24,803 bases of DNA from Christensenella sp. UBA6406 (GCA_002438625.1 DJPS01000004.1:1-24803), one strand, 5' to 3'. Shown: positions 6,807-16,132, numbered from the stretch's first letter. A program made the numbers and translations. Notes: generated by a model from the sequence alone, not told the origin.

Positions 6807-7445
6807 TCAAGATTTTCTTCTCCAAATGTAGCAGGTTATATATGGCGGTAAATTGTTGTTCTTATCACCTGTTGCATTTGTCGTACCTGTATGATTGTGT
6901 GTCGCATTAATTTTATACTCAACATTCTTATCCTTAGATGTTCCAGTTGGCGTAACATTCTCATCAGACCAAATTTCTGTAACTATTCCTGTCGGTGCTG
7001 GGGCTGAAGAATATGTCTTCACTCTCGCTGTCCCAACCAACTCCTTAGTGTCCGTTGTAAATGTGTGTGTATGACTTTGAACCTGCTTAGAACCTCCACT
7101 CTTTTGCACCGTAGAGAAGTCCGTATCATTAGCATCCACACCAACAATGAACTTACCATTTGCCCATCTTTCCCATTCTCCACCAAAGATAGTCTTTGGA
7201 TTTGTTGAACTTAATGATAAATAAATTGAACCCACTGGATAAACCAAATCTAACAACTCACTTCTGCTAACCTTTGCATCTATCTTAGTTTCAAAACTAT
7301 TAAGCAAATCTGCATTTATTTTTGTCCCTTCGCTAGTCGCATCATCCGCATACTCTATATCCACAATCATTTCACTAGCCGTTTCGCTAATCTTCTTTAA
7401 CTTTCTTCTATTTGGGTGAGCACTCACCCTATTCGTATAAACCAC
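6807..7445 (-). CDS. Phage tail-collar / baseplate-type domain protein
   Basis: 212 residues. The N-terminal 70 residues are polar and helical, then comes YPVGSIYLSLSSTNP...FGGEWERW..GKFIVGVD (about 89-125), a Gly/Ser-rich His-containing stretch with HTHT, a beta-rich region with HNHTG, and the end NLPPYITCYIWRRKS. The YPVGSIYLS / GxW / NLPPY..CYIW signature is that of phage short-tail-fibre and baseplate proteins (the receptor-binding collar-type domain), where the HxH motifs bind metal along the trimer axis. Start GTG at 7445, with GGAGG six bases upstream. No other phage structural genes are near, so it is either a solitary co-opted fibre tip or a phage remnant. It lies next to the Rhs locus in the same orientation but 0.55 kb away, and nothing shows that the two work together. 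Confidence 0.8.
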   Translation of the reverse strand: MVYTNRVSAHPNRRKLKKISETASEMIVDIEYADDATSEGTKINADLLNSFETKIDAKVSRSELLDLVYPVGSIYLSLSSTNPKTIFGGEWERWANGKFIVGVDANDTDFSTVQKSGGSKQVQSHTHTFTTDTKELVGTARVKTYSSAPAPTGIVTEIWSDENVTPTGTSKDKNVEYKINATHNHTGTTNATGDKNNNLPPYITCYIWRRKS

Positions 7446-8000
7446 TTCAATCCTCCATTATTGATTTATTAAATTCATATTATTTTTTTATTGCACTTAT
7501 AGAAAGTTTACACAAGCACAAAAATTATTTTTGCTTTATTCAATACTCAATTCAAATTGCAAATTTAATTTAATACAACTATTTTGAATTATTAAAATTG
7601 ATTTATTTGCTTAATTTGCAAATTTATATTGCATAATTTTTATTTATTTCAATAAGAATTTAATCACCAATTTTTTTAATAATTTCAATATATTTTAACT
7701 CAATCGCTTACCATTCCTAAATTATCAGCCACAAACAAAACTTACCGCCAAGACACCAACAAAACACCAGCCAAACAACCACATTAAAACCAAAATTTAA
7801 AATGAATAAGCAATCAATTTATTTCGCAAAGCCCAACCCTCCATAACAGCTTTGCATTACATTCTATGCGCCTAAAACCCAAAATGTTACAAATGCAAAA
7901 ATAATTTTTTAAAAAATGCTAAGTCACTCCAAACATTCCGTAAAAACCCATAAAATCCATATAATTTACAGAACCTACACAATTTACAAAAAAATTAAAT
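7446..8000. other. Noncoding stretch downstream of the Rhs fragment
   Basis: About 555 bp with no credible gene. The part at 7446-7720 is highly A+T-rich. The part at 7725-7990 is richer in C on the plus strand and may be decayed coding DNA of a lost Rhs tip or immunity gene, because it lies exactly where the homology of the Rhs core fragment stops; no frame could be followed, so this is speculation. Confidence 0.4.
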
Positions 8001-8828
8001 AGAATTGTTTTATTAAAGATTTTATTATCTTCCCTAACTAACCTGTTTAATCCATCGTACGCATATCTTGGCTATTAAATTATTATTTTGCCTTATTTCA
8101 CTTATATTGCCTTGTTTATCATACTTATATGCTAGTTTTTCATTTTCTTTTATTATGCCATTATCTAATTTACCATATTTTACTACTGAAATTAAATTAG
8201 ATGCATAGTCTCCAACTTTTTCATATTTTATTTGCTTAGTTAAATTACCTAAACTAATTCCGCTTACTCTATCCAACTTGTCATAAGTTATGCTTTGTTG
8301 TTTTGTGTTTGGCAAGGTTATAGCACTTAAAATTTGCTTTGCAACATTTTTATATGAATAAGCATAATTTAATGGTGTTTCGTTTACAATTAGACTTGCA
8401 TTTTTTAGTGTATTATGTGAATATTTGAAATATTCATTTATTACACTATTTTCTTTGCCGTGCTGATTGTTTTGCATTTTTGTTACATTGCCAAAATAAT
8501 CGTATTTATAAATTGTTGTGGCATTTGCTAATTTATCTATTTCTGTTTGCAAATAATTGTTTTCATCATAGATAAATTGATTTATTGGAGCAAAATTACC
8601 ACCACTCTTGTAATTTACAAATGTTGTTTGCCCGTTTTTATTTGTGCAATTTTCAAATGTTTCACCAGTTGCAAGTGTTGTGGTTGTTTTCTGCTCCGTT
8701 TCATCATATGCAAAATTTGCATAATCTGTTCCTGCTATTTTAACCTTTATCATTCTATCTTTATTGTCATATTCATAATTGACATTAAAATCATTATGAC
8801 TTACCTGCGTTAATAATCCTACATACAA
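8001..8828 (-). pseudogene. Frameshifted Rhs core fragment (YD repeats)
   Basis: 8001-8824 aligns along its length with 12246-13075 of the complete Rhs gene, covering YD-repeat core sequence from VGLLTQVSHN to NKIFNKTI. It lacks both the N-terminal part and any core or tip beyond. A single extra G at about 8070-8071, relative to the complete gene, shifts the frame so that translation ends at 8034 with an unrelated tail. At the other end homology stops at the codons for VGLLTQ, next to the terminator at 8827-8865, and the only start (TTG 8828) overlaps that terminator and has no ribosome site. It is almost certainly not expressed. Stretches of 100-150 bp near the frameshift are nearly identical to the intact gene while the middle is clearly diverged, which suggests patchy gene conversion. 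Confidence 0.85.
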
Positions 8829-8865
8829 AAAACTGAAAAGTCATTTAATCGCAATACTTTTCAGT
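8827..8865 (-). terminator. Intrinsic terminator of the orphan toxin-immunity cassette
   Basis: On the minus strand ACTGAAAAGT (8865-8856) pairs perfectly with ACTTTTCAGT (8841-8832), with a 14-base loop, followed by a T6 run. It closes the 9400-8933 gene. Confidence 0.85.
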
Positions 8866-8932
8866 TCTTTAGAAATTATTTTACAAGGCTACTTAGATAT
8901 TGTATTCACACATATTACTTCGTTAATTCTAT

Positions 8933-9400
8933 TTAATCGTCAAGCCTAGCCGTTTCTTTATATTTTTTATAATAGTATTCATTCATCCAATTGCAAATTG
9001 CGCTAACAATACATCCAAGCACAAAAACAATTAAACAATAACTGATATTCATATAAAAGTATAACTTCCGTTCAATATCAACAACCCCTACAGCTACTAA
9101 TATTATAAACACAATATAAATAGGCAATAATAGCAAACCCAATAAATAAGAATAATAGCCAGCCTTTGTAACTTTTAATTTTTCACGACTTTTTACTTTA
9201 ACTCTTTTTTTTGAATTACTTTTCTTATATATTTTTTTACGGAAAAAGTAAATTTTTAAAGAATTTTCATCTCTTATAAAATATTTTTCTGGCAAGTAAT
9301 TTGTTTTATATATATAATTATCATTTCCACGAGTTGCCAAATTTAACATCAAAATAGCAAACATATCAAAAACCATAAAGACAATACCTGTTATAATCAC
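8933..9400 (-). CDS. Three-pass membrane protein, candidate immunity protein of the orphan Rhs tip
   Basis: 155 residues with membrane segments at about 1-21, 83-106 and 115-137 and a basic Lys-rich cytoplasmic-type loop between the first two (about 55-77). It starts 15 bp after the stop of the orphan Rhs C-terminus, at GTG 9400 with GAGG five bases upstream, and is followed by a strong terminator, so the two form a cassette. It is paralogous to the 10373-10756 protein: both have TM-loop-TM-TM layout and share a Y-K-x(n)-P-x-K-Y-x(n)-E-N-x-L-K-x-Y motif just after the first membrane segment (around residues 31-52 here). A small gene directly after each Rhs tip is the standard position of the immunity gene in polymorphic toxin loci. 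That function is inferred from position; the family itself was not recognised. Confidence 0.75.
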   Translation of the reverse strand: MIITGIVFMVFDMFAILMLNLATRGNDNYIYKTNYLPEKYFIRDENSLKIYFFRKKIYKKSNSKKRVKVKSREKLKVTKAGYYSYLLGLLLLPIYIVFIILVAVGVVDIERKLYFYMNISYCLIVFVLGCIVSAICNWMNEYYYKKYKETARLDD

Positions 9401-9415
9401 ATAAACCTCAACTAA

Positions 9416-10192
9416 CTAAATTCCATTAACAATATACTGACCAGCCTTACCAATACCAATGCCAACAATTCTATAAGCTAATCTCTTCGTTAATTCACTC
9501 CATAAAAATTTATTCATTGTGTCAGACCATACTTGCTGTAATCTCGCACTTGTTATTGCCCTTGCACCAGCTGCACCTGCTAAATTTTTATACTCACCAT
9601 TCGCAATTTTTGTTAGCACCCTATCATATGATGCTGCCGCTTTTGCATATCTATTTGAATCTTTTAGGACATTATGCATAGTTGCTGAATTAGTTATCCC
9701 TGTTTTTTTAATTACACCAGGCAATGTGCCAGCAAGTGTTGACACGCCGACACTCAACCAGTTAATTTCGCTTACACCACTACCACCAATTAATTGATAA
9801 CCGACTGAATTTACAAAACCTAATGCTCCACCTAGCACTGCCAATCCCACAGAGCCAATGCCACTAGCCATTAATGCTCCGCTTAGTCCACCCATTAATC
9901 CAGACCACAATACCTGACCTACATTGACTTTACTCCAATCTCCATCGTTTTCTACAACCTGACTTGCGACCTCTGCCCCCATAGAAATCAGCGCACTTAC
10001 CGCTACTGCAACTATGAAGAACCAAATTATATAACCATTTTCATCCATATGATTTACTGGATTATTTAAGCAGTAGGCATAAAGATTTAGACCATTTAGT
10101 GCAATTTTTGTAACATCTAACACCCCAACATCATCAGCATTTATAAATCTGCCAATTTGTGGGTCGTAATAACGACTATTTAGATAATACAA
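9416..10192 (-). CDS. Orphan Rhs C-terminal cassette (core end, pre-toxin region and variable tip)
   Basis: 258 residues. Residues 2-43 are the Rhs-associated core end (YYLNSRYYDPQIGRFINADD), followed by NPVN..DENG and a Gly/Ala-rich hydrophobic region (about 50-140) virtually identical to the intact Rhs protein, then a tip of roughly 95 residues that differs. Homology to the intact gene continues upstream of the ORF to about 10318, but an in-frame TAG at a Glu codon (near 10250) closes the frame, and the only start is a TTG in the core without a ribosome site. This is what displaced orphan rhs-CT modules look like: silent until recombination with the full gene swaps the tip. It is followed at 15 bp by its candidate immunity gene. 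Toxin activity is not identified; hydrophobic helices and a membrane partner suggest pore formation (inference). Confidence 0.75.
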   Translation of the reverse strand: MYYLNSRYYDPQIGRFINADDVGVLDVTKIALNGLNLYAYCLNNPVNHMDENGYIIWFFIVAVAVSALISMGAEVASQVVENDGDWSKVNVGQVLWSGLMGGLSGALMASGIGSVGLAVLGGALGFVNSVGYQLIGGSGVSEINWLSVGVSTLAGTLPGVIKKTGITNSATMHNVLKDSNRYAKAAASYDRVLTKIANGEYKNLAGAAGARAITSARLQQVWSDTMNKFLWSELTKRLAYRIVGIGIGKAGQYIVNGI

Positions 10193-10318
10193 CCCTGTTT
10201 CATTATCGTAATAATAACTACGATACCTAAACGGATTAACTTTCGCTAACTATGCATAACTAGCATTATAACCATTTTCTTTTTCTATGTCAAGGAAATT
10301 TTAGTTATTTTTACACAA
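9727..10318 (-). repeat. Duplicated Rhs C-terminal DNA (second copy about 11067-11657)
   Basis: The orphan segment and the intact gene are nearly identical in DNA over about 590 bp, with only scattered substitutions. Identity falls sharply on the tip side (below about 9735 and 11070). On the other side it ends at the terminator of the preceding immunity gene. This segment is the likely substrate for recombination between the intact gene and the orphan. Confidence 0.85.
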
Positions 10319-10349
10319 AAAGCACTTTCATAATGTTTATGAAAATGCT
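10317..10349 (-). terminator. Intrinsic terminator of the intact Rhs operon
   Basis: On the minus strand a 13-bp stem with one G-T pair (10349-10337 with 10333-10321), three-base loop, followed by T5. It lies between the 10373 gene and the orphan cassette, so the orphan is insulated from the intact operon. Confidence 0.8.
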
Positions 10350-10372
10350 CTTTGTTTTAAGACTATCATTTT

Positions 10373-10756
10373 TTAATTTTTGACCACAAAATGAATTACC
10401 CTATCTATTATTGAAAACGCCAAATAACCTAAGACTTCTGACCCTACAATAATCTTTATAAAAAGTTCAAAATAATTATCATACCACTGAGTTATATTTA
10501 AAGTACATAATAAACTAAACGACACAATCGTAAAAAACACAATGATTTGAAAAACATAATAAATAAAACTAAATTTAGTAATCAAACTCTTAGGTCTTAC
10601 AATATAAAATTTCAATAAGTTCTCGTTATTTAATGTGTATTTTTGCGGAAAATTTTTATAAGTTGTGCTATAATCGTTTTGCACACGTGAAAGTATATTT
10701 GCAACTACCGCATTAATGAAACTAACTAAAATTAAAATCAAACAATAAACGTACAA
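10373..10756 (-). CDS. Three-pass membrane protein, candidate immunity protein of the intact Rhs toxin
   Basis: 127 residues with membrane segments at about 1-22, 61-84 and 97-118. It begins 21 bp after the stop codon of the Rhs gene, at TTG 10756 with AGGGTG about seven bases upstream, and ends just before a terminator, so it is co-transcribed with the toxin. The loop after the first membrane segment carries the same Y-K-x-P-x-K-Y ... E-N-L-L-K-x-Y motif as the 155-residue protein of the orphan cassette, with the rest diverged, as expected for immunity proteins matched to different tips. No known immunity family was recognised. Immunity proteins that are integral membrane proteins usually protect against toxins acting at the membrane; that is an inference from family behaviour, not seen in the sequence. 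Confidence 0.8.
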   Translation of the reverse strand: MYVYCLILILVSFINAVVANILSRVQNDYSTTYKNFPQKYTLNNENLLKFYIVRPKSLITKFSFIYYVFQIIVFFTIVSFSLLCTLNITQWYDNYFELFIKIIVGSEVLGYLAFSIIDRVIHFVVKN

Positions 10757-10777
10757 CGCTTTACACCCTATTAACTG

Positions 10778-13700
10778 TTAAAAAATTTTAATCCCTTTAA
10801 CTATAAAATTTATCAATAACTTAATTTCAAGAGCCGACCATTTAGCTCTAGCATTAACACTATTCATTACTGACTGCAATTTGCTTGATGTTAAATATCT
10901 TGCTCCAGCCGCTCCAGCCAAATTTTTATACTCACCATTTGCAATTTTTGTCAAAACTTTATCATAAGAAGTTGCTGCTTTTGCGTATGCATCTGATTTT
11001 TTTAACGCATTGTGTGTAACACTATAATTACTTGCACCTGTCCTTCCTATTATCCCAGGTAATGCTCCAGCCAGTGTTGACACTCCGACACTCAACCAGT
11101 TAATTTCGCTTACACCACTACCACCAATTAATTGATAACCGACTGAATTTACAAAACCTAATGCTCCGCCTAGCACTGCCAATCCCACAGAGCCAATGCC
11201 ACTAGCCATCAATGCTCCACTTAGTCCGCCCATTAATCCAGACCACAATACCTGACCTACATTGACTTTACTCCAATCTCCATCATTTTCTACAACCTGA
11301 CTTGCGACCTCTGCCCCCATAGAAATCAGCGCACTTACCGCTACCGCCACTATGAAGAACCAAATTATATAACCATTTTCATCTATATGATTTACTGGAT
11401 TATTTAAGCAGTAGGCATAAAGATTTAGACCATTTAGTGCAATTTTTGTAACATCTAACACACTAACATCATCAGCATTTATAAATCTGCCAATTTGTGG
11501 GTCGTAATAACGACTATTTAGATAATACAACCCTGTTTCGTTATCGTAATAATAACTACGATACCTAAACGGATTAACCTTTGCTAACTCTGCATAACTA
11601 ACATTATAACCATTTTCTTTTTCTATGTCAAGGAAATTTGCATTATTTTTTACAAAAATTTTAAAATTCCCGTATGCATCATAATAATATTTTACAATTT
11701 GCTCGCCATTTATGTCACAAATTCCTATAATGTCATTCTGTGCATTCTTTTTATATAGATATTCAACTCCGTTATAATTAAAGCCTGCAAGACCATCCAC
11801 TCCATAGTGGAAATACAATGTTTTTCCGTTAGTTGTTTTGTTATCTGTTTGACATAGTATTTTATTGCCATTTAGGAAGAAATTTATTGTTATTTTGTTC
11901 CCATCTTCTTTTATTATTTTACTTGTTCTTATCCCGTTGGCATTATATTTGTATTCTATGTCATCATATTTTATTAATTGTCTACCATACTTCCATTGCA
12001 AAGTTTTATTTCTATATTTTAAAGGGTTACCAATATCATCATATTTAAACAACTCTGTTTTGGTCTGTTTTTCTAGATTTCCATTATTGTTGACTGTTGT
12101 TGTATAACTAAATTCAACTAATTGATCTTTCCATTTCAGCATATCATATTTGTAAGTTGAAACTAACTCATTTTCTAATGTTTCAGTTAAAGTATAATCA
12201 TATTCATTTTTACTTACAATGTTACCCCCAGCATCATAGGCAACCAGAATTGTTTTATTAAAGATTTTATTATCTTCCCTAACTAACCTGTTTAATCCAT
12301 CGTACGCATATCTTGCTATTAAATTATTATTTTGCCTTATTTCACTTATGTTGCCTTGTTTATCATATTTATATGCTAGTTTTTCGTTTTCTTTGTATAC
12401 AAGATTATCAAAATCAAAATTAGAATACTCTATTGCTGAAATTAAGTTAGATGTATAATCACCTACTTTTTCGTACTTAATTTGTTTTATAAGAGCATAT
12501 ATTTGTGTTTCTTTAATTCTACCCAGTCTATCTCTTCTTATATCTTGCGATTCTCCATTTGGCAGGGTGATGGACAATATCTTTTTTAATGATTTAGGAC
12601 TAGACAAATAATCATAATTTAATGTTTTACCATTTACAACAATACTAGAACTTTTTAATGCGAAATTAGATGCTTCAAAATATTCATTTGTAATACTATT
12701 TTGTTTTCCGTGTAAATTATTTTGCATTTTTGTTACATTGCCATAATTGTCATATTCATAAGTTGTTGTGTAATTTGCTAAATTATCTATTTCTGTTTGC
12801 AAATAATTGTAGTTATCATAGGCAAGTTGTTTTATTGTGTTATACTCACCAACTTTTTTATAATTTATAAAAGTAGTTTGCCCATTATCATTTTCAATAT
12901 TTTCAAACACATCTCCACTTGCAAGTGTTGTGGTCGTTTTTTGCTCCGCTTCATTATATGCAAACTTTGCATAATAATTATGACCTCCAACTATGATACT
13001 TGACAATCTATCTTTATTATCGTACCCATACGTAACATTAAAACCATTATGACTTACTTGTGTTAATAGTCCTACATTATATTTGAATGTGTTTTTATTA
13101 TCTTCTCCATCCACTGTCATTGATGTCTCAATTAGTTTTCCATCTTGCCCATATCCATATGCTAATTTAGAACCATCTGCAAATATTGTATTTCTTATAT
13201 TTCCATTTAAATCATACTCATACGTTGCCACTTGTTCGCCAAAATCGTTTGTTTCGCCACTTTGTCTACCTTTATCATCTGTTAAATATTTTGTAACTAA
13301 CTTTGATGTTGGCTCATCTTTATGATATTCAAACGATTCTATAAGCACACCTTTATCATTATATACATTTTCAGTTATCTTCCCATCACTTGTTATAACT
13401 TTAACCAAATTATTATTACTATCGTATAGGTAATTTTTTGTTACTAAATAGTCAAAATACTGAGCCTTTTCTTTTGTAACATTTCCAGTTTCTAAATCAT
13501 ATTCATATGAAACTGAGTTATAAAAATGGTTATGCTCTTTATATATTATTCTATCTTCATCATCATAGTTAATGGTTTCGCAATCCATAATCCTTAAATC
13601 TAATGGAGTAAATACAACTTCACCTTCATTTTGATCGCCATGATTATAATTTAGATAGCAATTTATATTCCATATGCCACCAACATCAAGCGAAACAGCA

Positions 13701-16132
13701 CCAAGCTGCCATTGATCTGTATACGTCTTTAAATTAAAGCTCTTTGAACAATCTTTTCCATTAAATTTATAGTTTATACCAAGTTCCACTTTATCTGGTC
13801 TTTTAAAATCATAAGGATCTAACTTTATTAAACTAACTAATGCGACATAAAAATTTGTTTCACTTATGCATGCATTAATTTTATCTTCTGCGTTTGATGA
13901 AATTGCATAATTTTTAATAAAATCTTGATTTGCTGGCATAATTATTGAACAATTACTTTTTACATTATTGTCATAGCCCTCAGAAACATCGCTCGCTTCC
14001 GTATTACCTGCATACATTGCACTTTGTGGCTCAATTCCATCTTCTTCGCTCAATACATCTTTTAATAAATTACCCGAACGGCTTATAGGTTTTAAAATTT
14101 TGACTTGATTTTCTGTATATTCTCTTAACTCAATTAAGTTTACATTTTTTGCAGATTTACTAAAAATATTACCTTCATAAACTGTTGTTAAATTGCCATT
14201 ATTATCAAAAACATAGTTTAGTGATTTGCCTTTAGAATCTTTTATGCTAGTTGTTTTATTATAATAATTGTAACTAATTTTCACTAATTCGTTTTTCAAT
14301 ACATAATCATTAATTCTTTTTAAATTTTGAATATTGAAATCGCTTGTGCCATAATTTATCGTGGTTCGCATTGACAACTTATTAAAGCTGATTAATTTAT
14401 CATTATTATCATAGCCTAATTCATAACCTAAACCATAAGAATCGATTAATGCGGATAATCTCAATTCATTGTCATAGAAATATTTTACATTTATTTTGCT
14501 TATGCTATTTTCTATAAATTGCAATTTATTTGCATCGTTAGTAAATTTGATAGTTTCACCATTATTGCTTATTATTGTGTTTAATTTTCCGCTTGTGCTA
14601 TATTTAAACTTAATTTGTTTACCTTCGCTATCTAGCAAATAATCTATTTTATCACTATCAAATGCTTTATACACTATTAGCACTCTATTGTTGTTTAAGT
14701 CTGTAATTAAATTTAATCTATACAAATTTTGGTTGCTTGTTCTTCCAAAGCCATAGAATGTTTTGCCATCGTGCAAATAATAGATTGGAACTTGCATATC
14801 TAGCAAATCTTGCTTGTGTTGCATTTTCTTTAGCTTTGTTTCGTATTCGTTTAATTTTTTGCTATATATTATAATTGTTCTTGCACTTTCCTTTATTTGC
14901 ATATCGCAACTTAAAATATCTTTTGTAGATAATTTTACGCTTGTTTGATTTGCAAATAACACATTATAATAATCGTTTAACCCTAAATCTGTAAGAGTTT
15001 TATCTTTTATTAAATCATCCGCTGAATTATTTAATATTGATAATGCAGTATTTAAATTTTCTATAAACCCATCATTGGTTATTGTCTCATCTGTTTCTTC
15101 ACTTCCTGTTTGCTTACTTAGTGTTTTTTTGCTTAGGGCATAGATGCAAAATTGTTTCCTTGCATTTTCTATGGTGTTTTTAATTTCTGCAATAGATTCG
15201 GTTAATTGAGCAACCGCTTCTTTTGTTTGCACAAGTTCATCGGGTTCGTAATCAATCAAATTTGCACCACGCACATCTTTTAGGGTTGACACAAAACTTA
15301 ATCCGCCACTTGTTTTGTGGGCAGGAAAGACTTCGTAATTACCATACCATAACTTGCCATTTTGGTCCGTTGTTATGTCCGCTTTTTGCACATAGGTTCG
15401 TGCTGTTGCATTATCGGCGATATAGAAATATCTTTCCGTGATTGATTGAATTTTGCCATTTACATCTAAATAGTCAAAAGTTGGTGTTGATGTTTCGGCT
15501 AAATTGCGTTTTAAGAATTGGTGCAAATTTAGTCGCCATCCTTTTGGCATTCCTAGATATTTGTTGTCGTATTCACTGTTGAAATACGCACTTAAATTAT
15601 AAGATAGATTATTCACATTTGCACTAAGCAAATTGGTGTGTGTGTTTAGTTCGCCTGTGTATAAATCTATATCTAAACTTGCATTGTTTAAGGCAAGAGA
15701 TTTTGTCATACCAAATTTTTGATATTGCAAATATGACGTGTAACTTAAATTTATGTCATTTACGCCAGCAGTTAAGTCAAATTTTATTGGCGTGCTTCCG
15801 CTTATTGCACCAAAACTTAATTCGCATTTTTTTGCATATTTATTGAATGCAGTTTGTAAATCTAGTGCAATGTTTGCAATTAGAAAGCCGTTTTCTATTG
15901 CCAACTTTCTTGCTATATCAAAATCGCTTTCTTCAAAAACTGTTGTATTAGTCTTAATTGCTTTAAAAGATGCTTTATAATTAGATAAATCTATTGTTTG
16001 ATTAGAGCTATCTAACTTAACTTTTAAAACTGCATTTAAAATTTTATTTTTACCTGATAGGCTTGGCAGTGTGATTGTTATTTTATTATCACTGCACAGA
16101 ATGCTATTATCATTTATTTTTAAATTTTGCAT
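10778..16132 (-). CDS. Rhs/YD-repeat polymorphic toxin (WapA-like)
   Basis: 1784 residues. The N-terminus (1-205) is beta-rich and ends in the GWRLNLHQ motif (about 198-205) common ahead of Rhs barrels. It has no signal peptide or membrane segment. A helical, charged insertion follows (about 300-440). YD repeats (Y-x-Y-D-x-x-G-N and similar) fill about 450-680 and 900-1530, separated by a non-YD beta-rich module (about 690-890). The Rhs-associated core YYLNSRYYDPQIGRFINADD is at 1536-1555, and NPVNHIDENG at 1578-1587 takes the place of the DPxG cleavage site. Then come hydrophobic Gly/Ala-rich helices (about 1588-1690) and a basic variable tip (about 1692-1784). The barrel would encapsulate the tip. 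Start ATG 16132; GAGGAG is 17 bases upstream, unusually far. The next gene is the candidate immunity protein. Export route and toxic activity are unknown. Confidence 0.92.
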   Translation of the reverse strand: MQNLKINDNSILCSDNKITITLPSLSGKNKILNAVLKVKLDSSNQTIDLSNYKASFKAIKTNTTVFEESDFDIARKLAIENGFLIANIALDLQTAFNKYAKKCELSFGAISGSTPIKFDLTAGVNDINLSYTSYLQYQKFGMTKSLALNNASLDIDLYTGELNTHTNLLSANVNNLSYNLSAYFNSEYDNKYLGMPKGWRLNLHQFLKRNLAETSTPTFDYLDVNGKIQSITERYFYIADNATARTYVQKADITTDQNGKLWYGNYEVFPAHKTSGGLSFVSTLKDVRGANLIDYEPDELVQTKEAVAQLTESIAEIKNTIENARKQFCIYALSKKTLSKQTGSEETDETITNDGFIENLNTALSILNNSADDLIKDKTLTDLGLNDYYNVLFANQTSVKLSTKDILSCDMQIKESARTIIIYSKKLNEYETKLKKMQHKQDLLDMQVPIYYLHDGKTFYGFGRTSNQNLYRLNLITDLNNNRVLIVYKAFDSDKIDYLLDSEGKQIKFKYSTSGKLNTIISNNGETIKFTNDANKLQFIENSISKINVKYFYDNELRLSALIDSYGLGYELGYDNNDKLISFNKLSMRTTINYGTSDFNIQNLKRINDYVLKNELVKISYNYYNKTTSIKDSKGKSLNYVFDNNGNLTTVYEGNIFSKSAKNVNLIELREYTENQVKILKPISRSGNLLKDVLSEEDGIEPQSAMYAGNTEASDVSEGYDNNVKSNCSIIMPANQDFIKNYAISSNAEDKINACISETNFYVALVSLIKLDPYDFKRPDKVELGINYKFNGKDCSKSFNLKTYTDQWQLGAVSLDVGGIWNINCYLNYNHGDQNEGEVVFTPLDLRIMDCETINYDDEDRIIYKEHNHFYNSVSYEYDLETGNVTKEKAQYFDYLVTKNYLYDSNNNLVKVITSDGKITENVYNDKGVLIESFEYHKDEPTSKLVTKYLTDDKGRQSGETNDFGEQVATYEYDLNGNIRNTIFADGSKLAYGYGQDGKLIETSMTVDGEDNKNTFKYNVGLLTQVSHNGFNVTYGYDNKDRLSSIIVGGHNYYAKFAYNEAEQKTTTTLASGDVFENIENDNGQTTFINYKKVGEYNTIKQLAYDNYNYLQTEIDNLANYTTTYEYDNYGNVTKMQNNLHGKQNSITNEYFEASNFALKSSSIVVNGKTLNYDYLSSPKSLKKILSITLPNGESQDIRRDRLGRIKETQIYALIKQIKYEKVGDYTSNLISAIEYSNFDFDNLVYKENEKLAYKYDKQGNISEIRQNNNLIARYAYDGLNRLVREDNKIFNKTILVAYDAGGNIVSKNEYDYTLTETLENELVSTYKYDMLKWKDQLVEFSYTTTVNNNGNLEKQTKTELFKYDDIGNPLKYRNKTLQWKYGRQLIKYDDIEYKYNANGIRTSKIIKEDGNKITINFFLNGNKILCQTDNKTTNGKTLYFHYGVDGLAGFNYNGVEYLYKKNAQNDIIGICDINGEQIVKYYYDAYGNFKIFVKNNANFLDIEKENGYNVSYAELAKVNPFRYRSYYYDNETGLYYLNSRYYDPQIGRFINADDVSVLDVTKIALNGLNLYAYCLNNPVNHIDENGYIIWFFIVAVAVSALISMGAEVASQVVENDGDWSKVNVGQVLWSGLMGGLSGALMASGIGSVGLAVLGGALGFVNSVGYQLIGGSGVSEINWLSVGVSTLAGALPGIIGRTGASNYSVTHNALKKSDAYAKAATSYDKVLTKIANGEYKNLAGAAGARYLTSSKLQSVMNSVNARAKWSALEIKLLINFIVKGIKIF

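Noticed and set aside
10193..10372. Extending the orphan Rhs C-terminus upstream as one continuous gene
   Set aside because: An in-frame TAG near 10250 and the terminator at 10317-10349 interrupt it.
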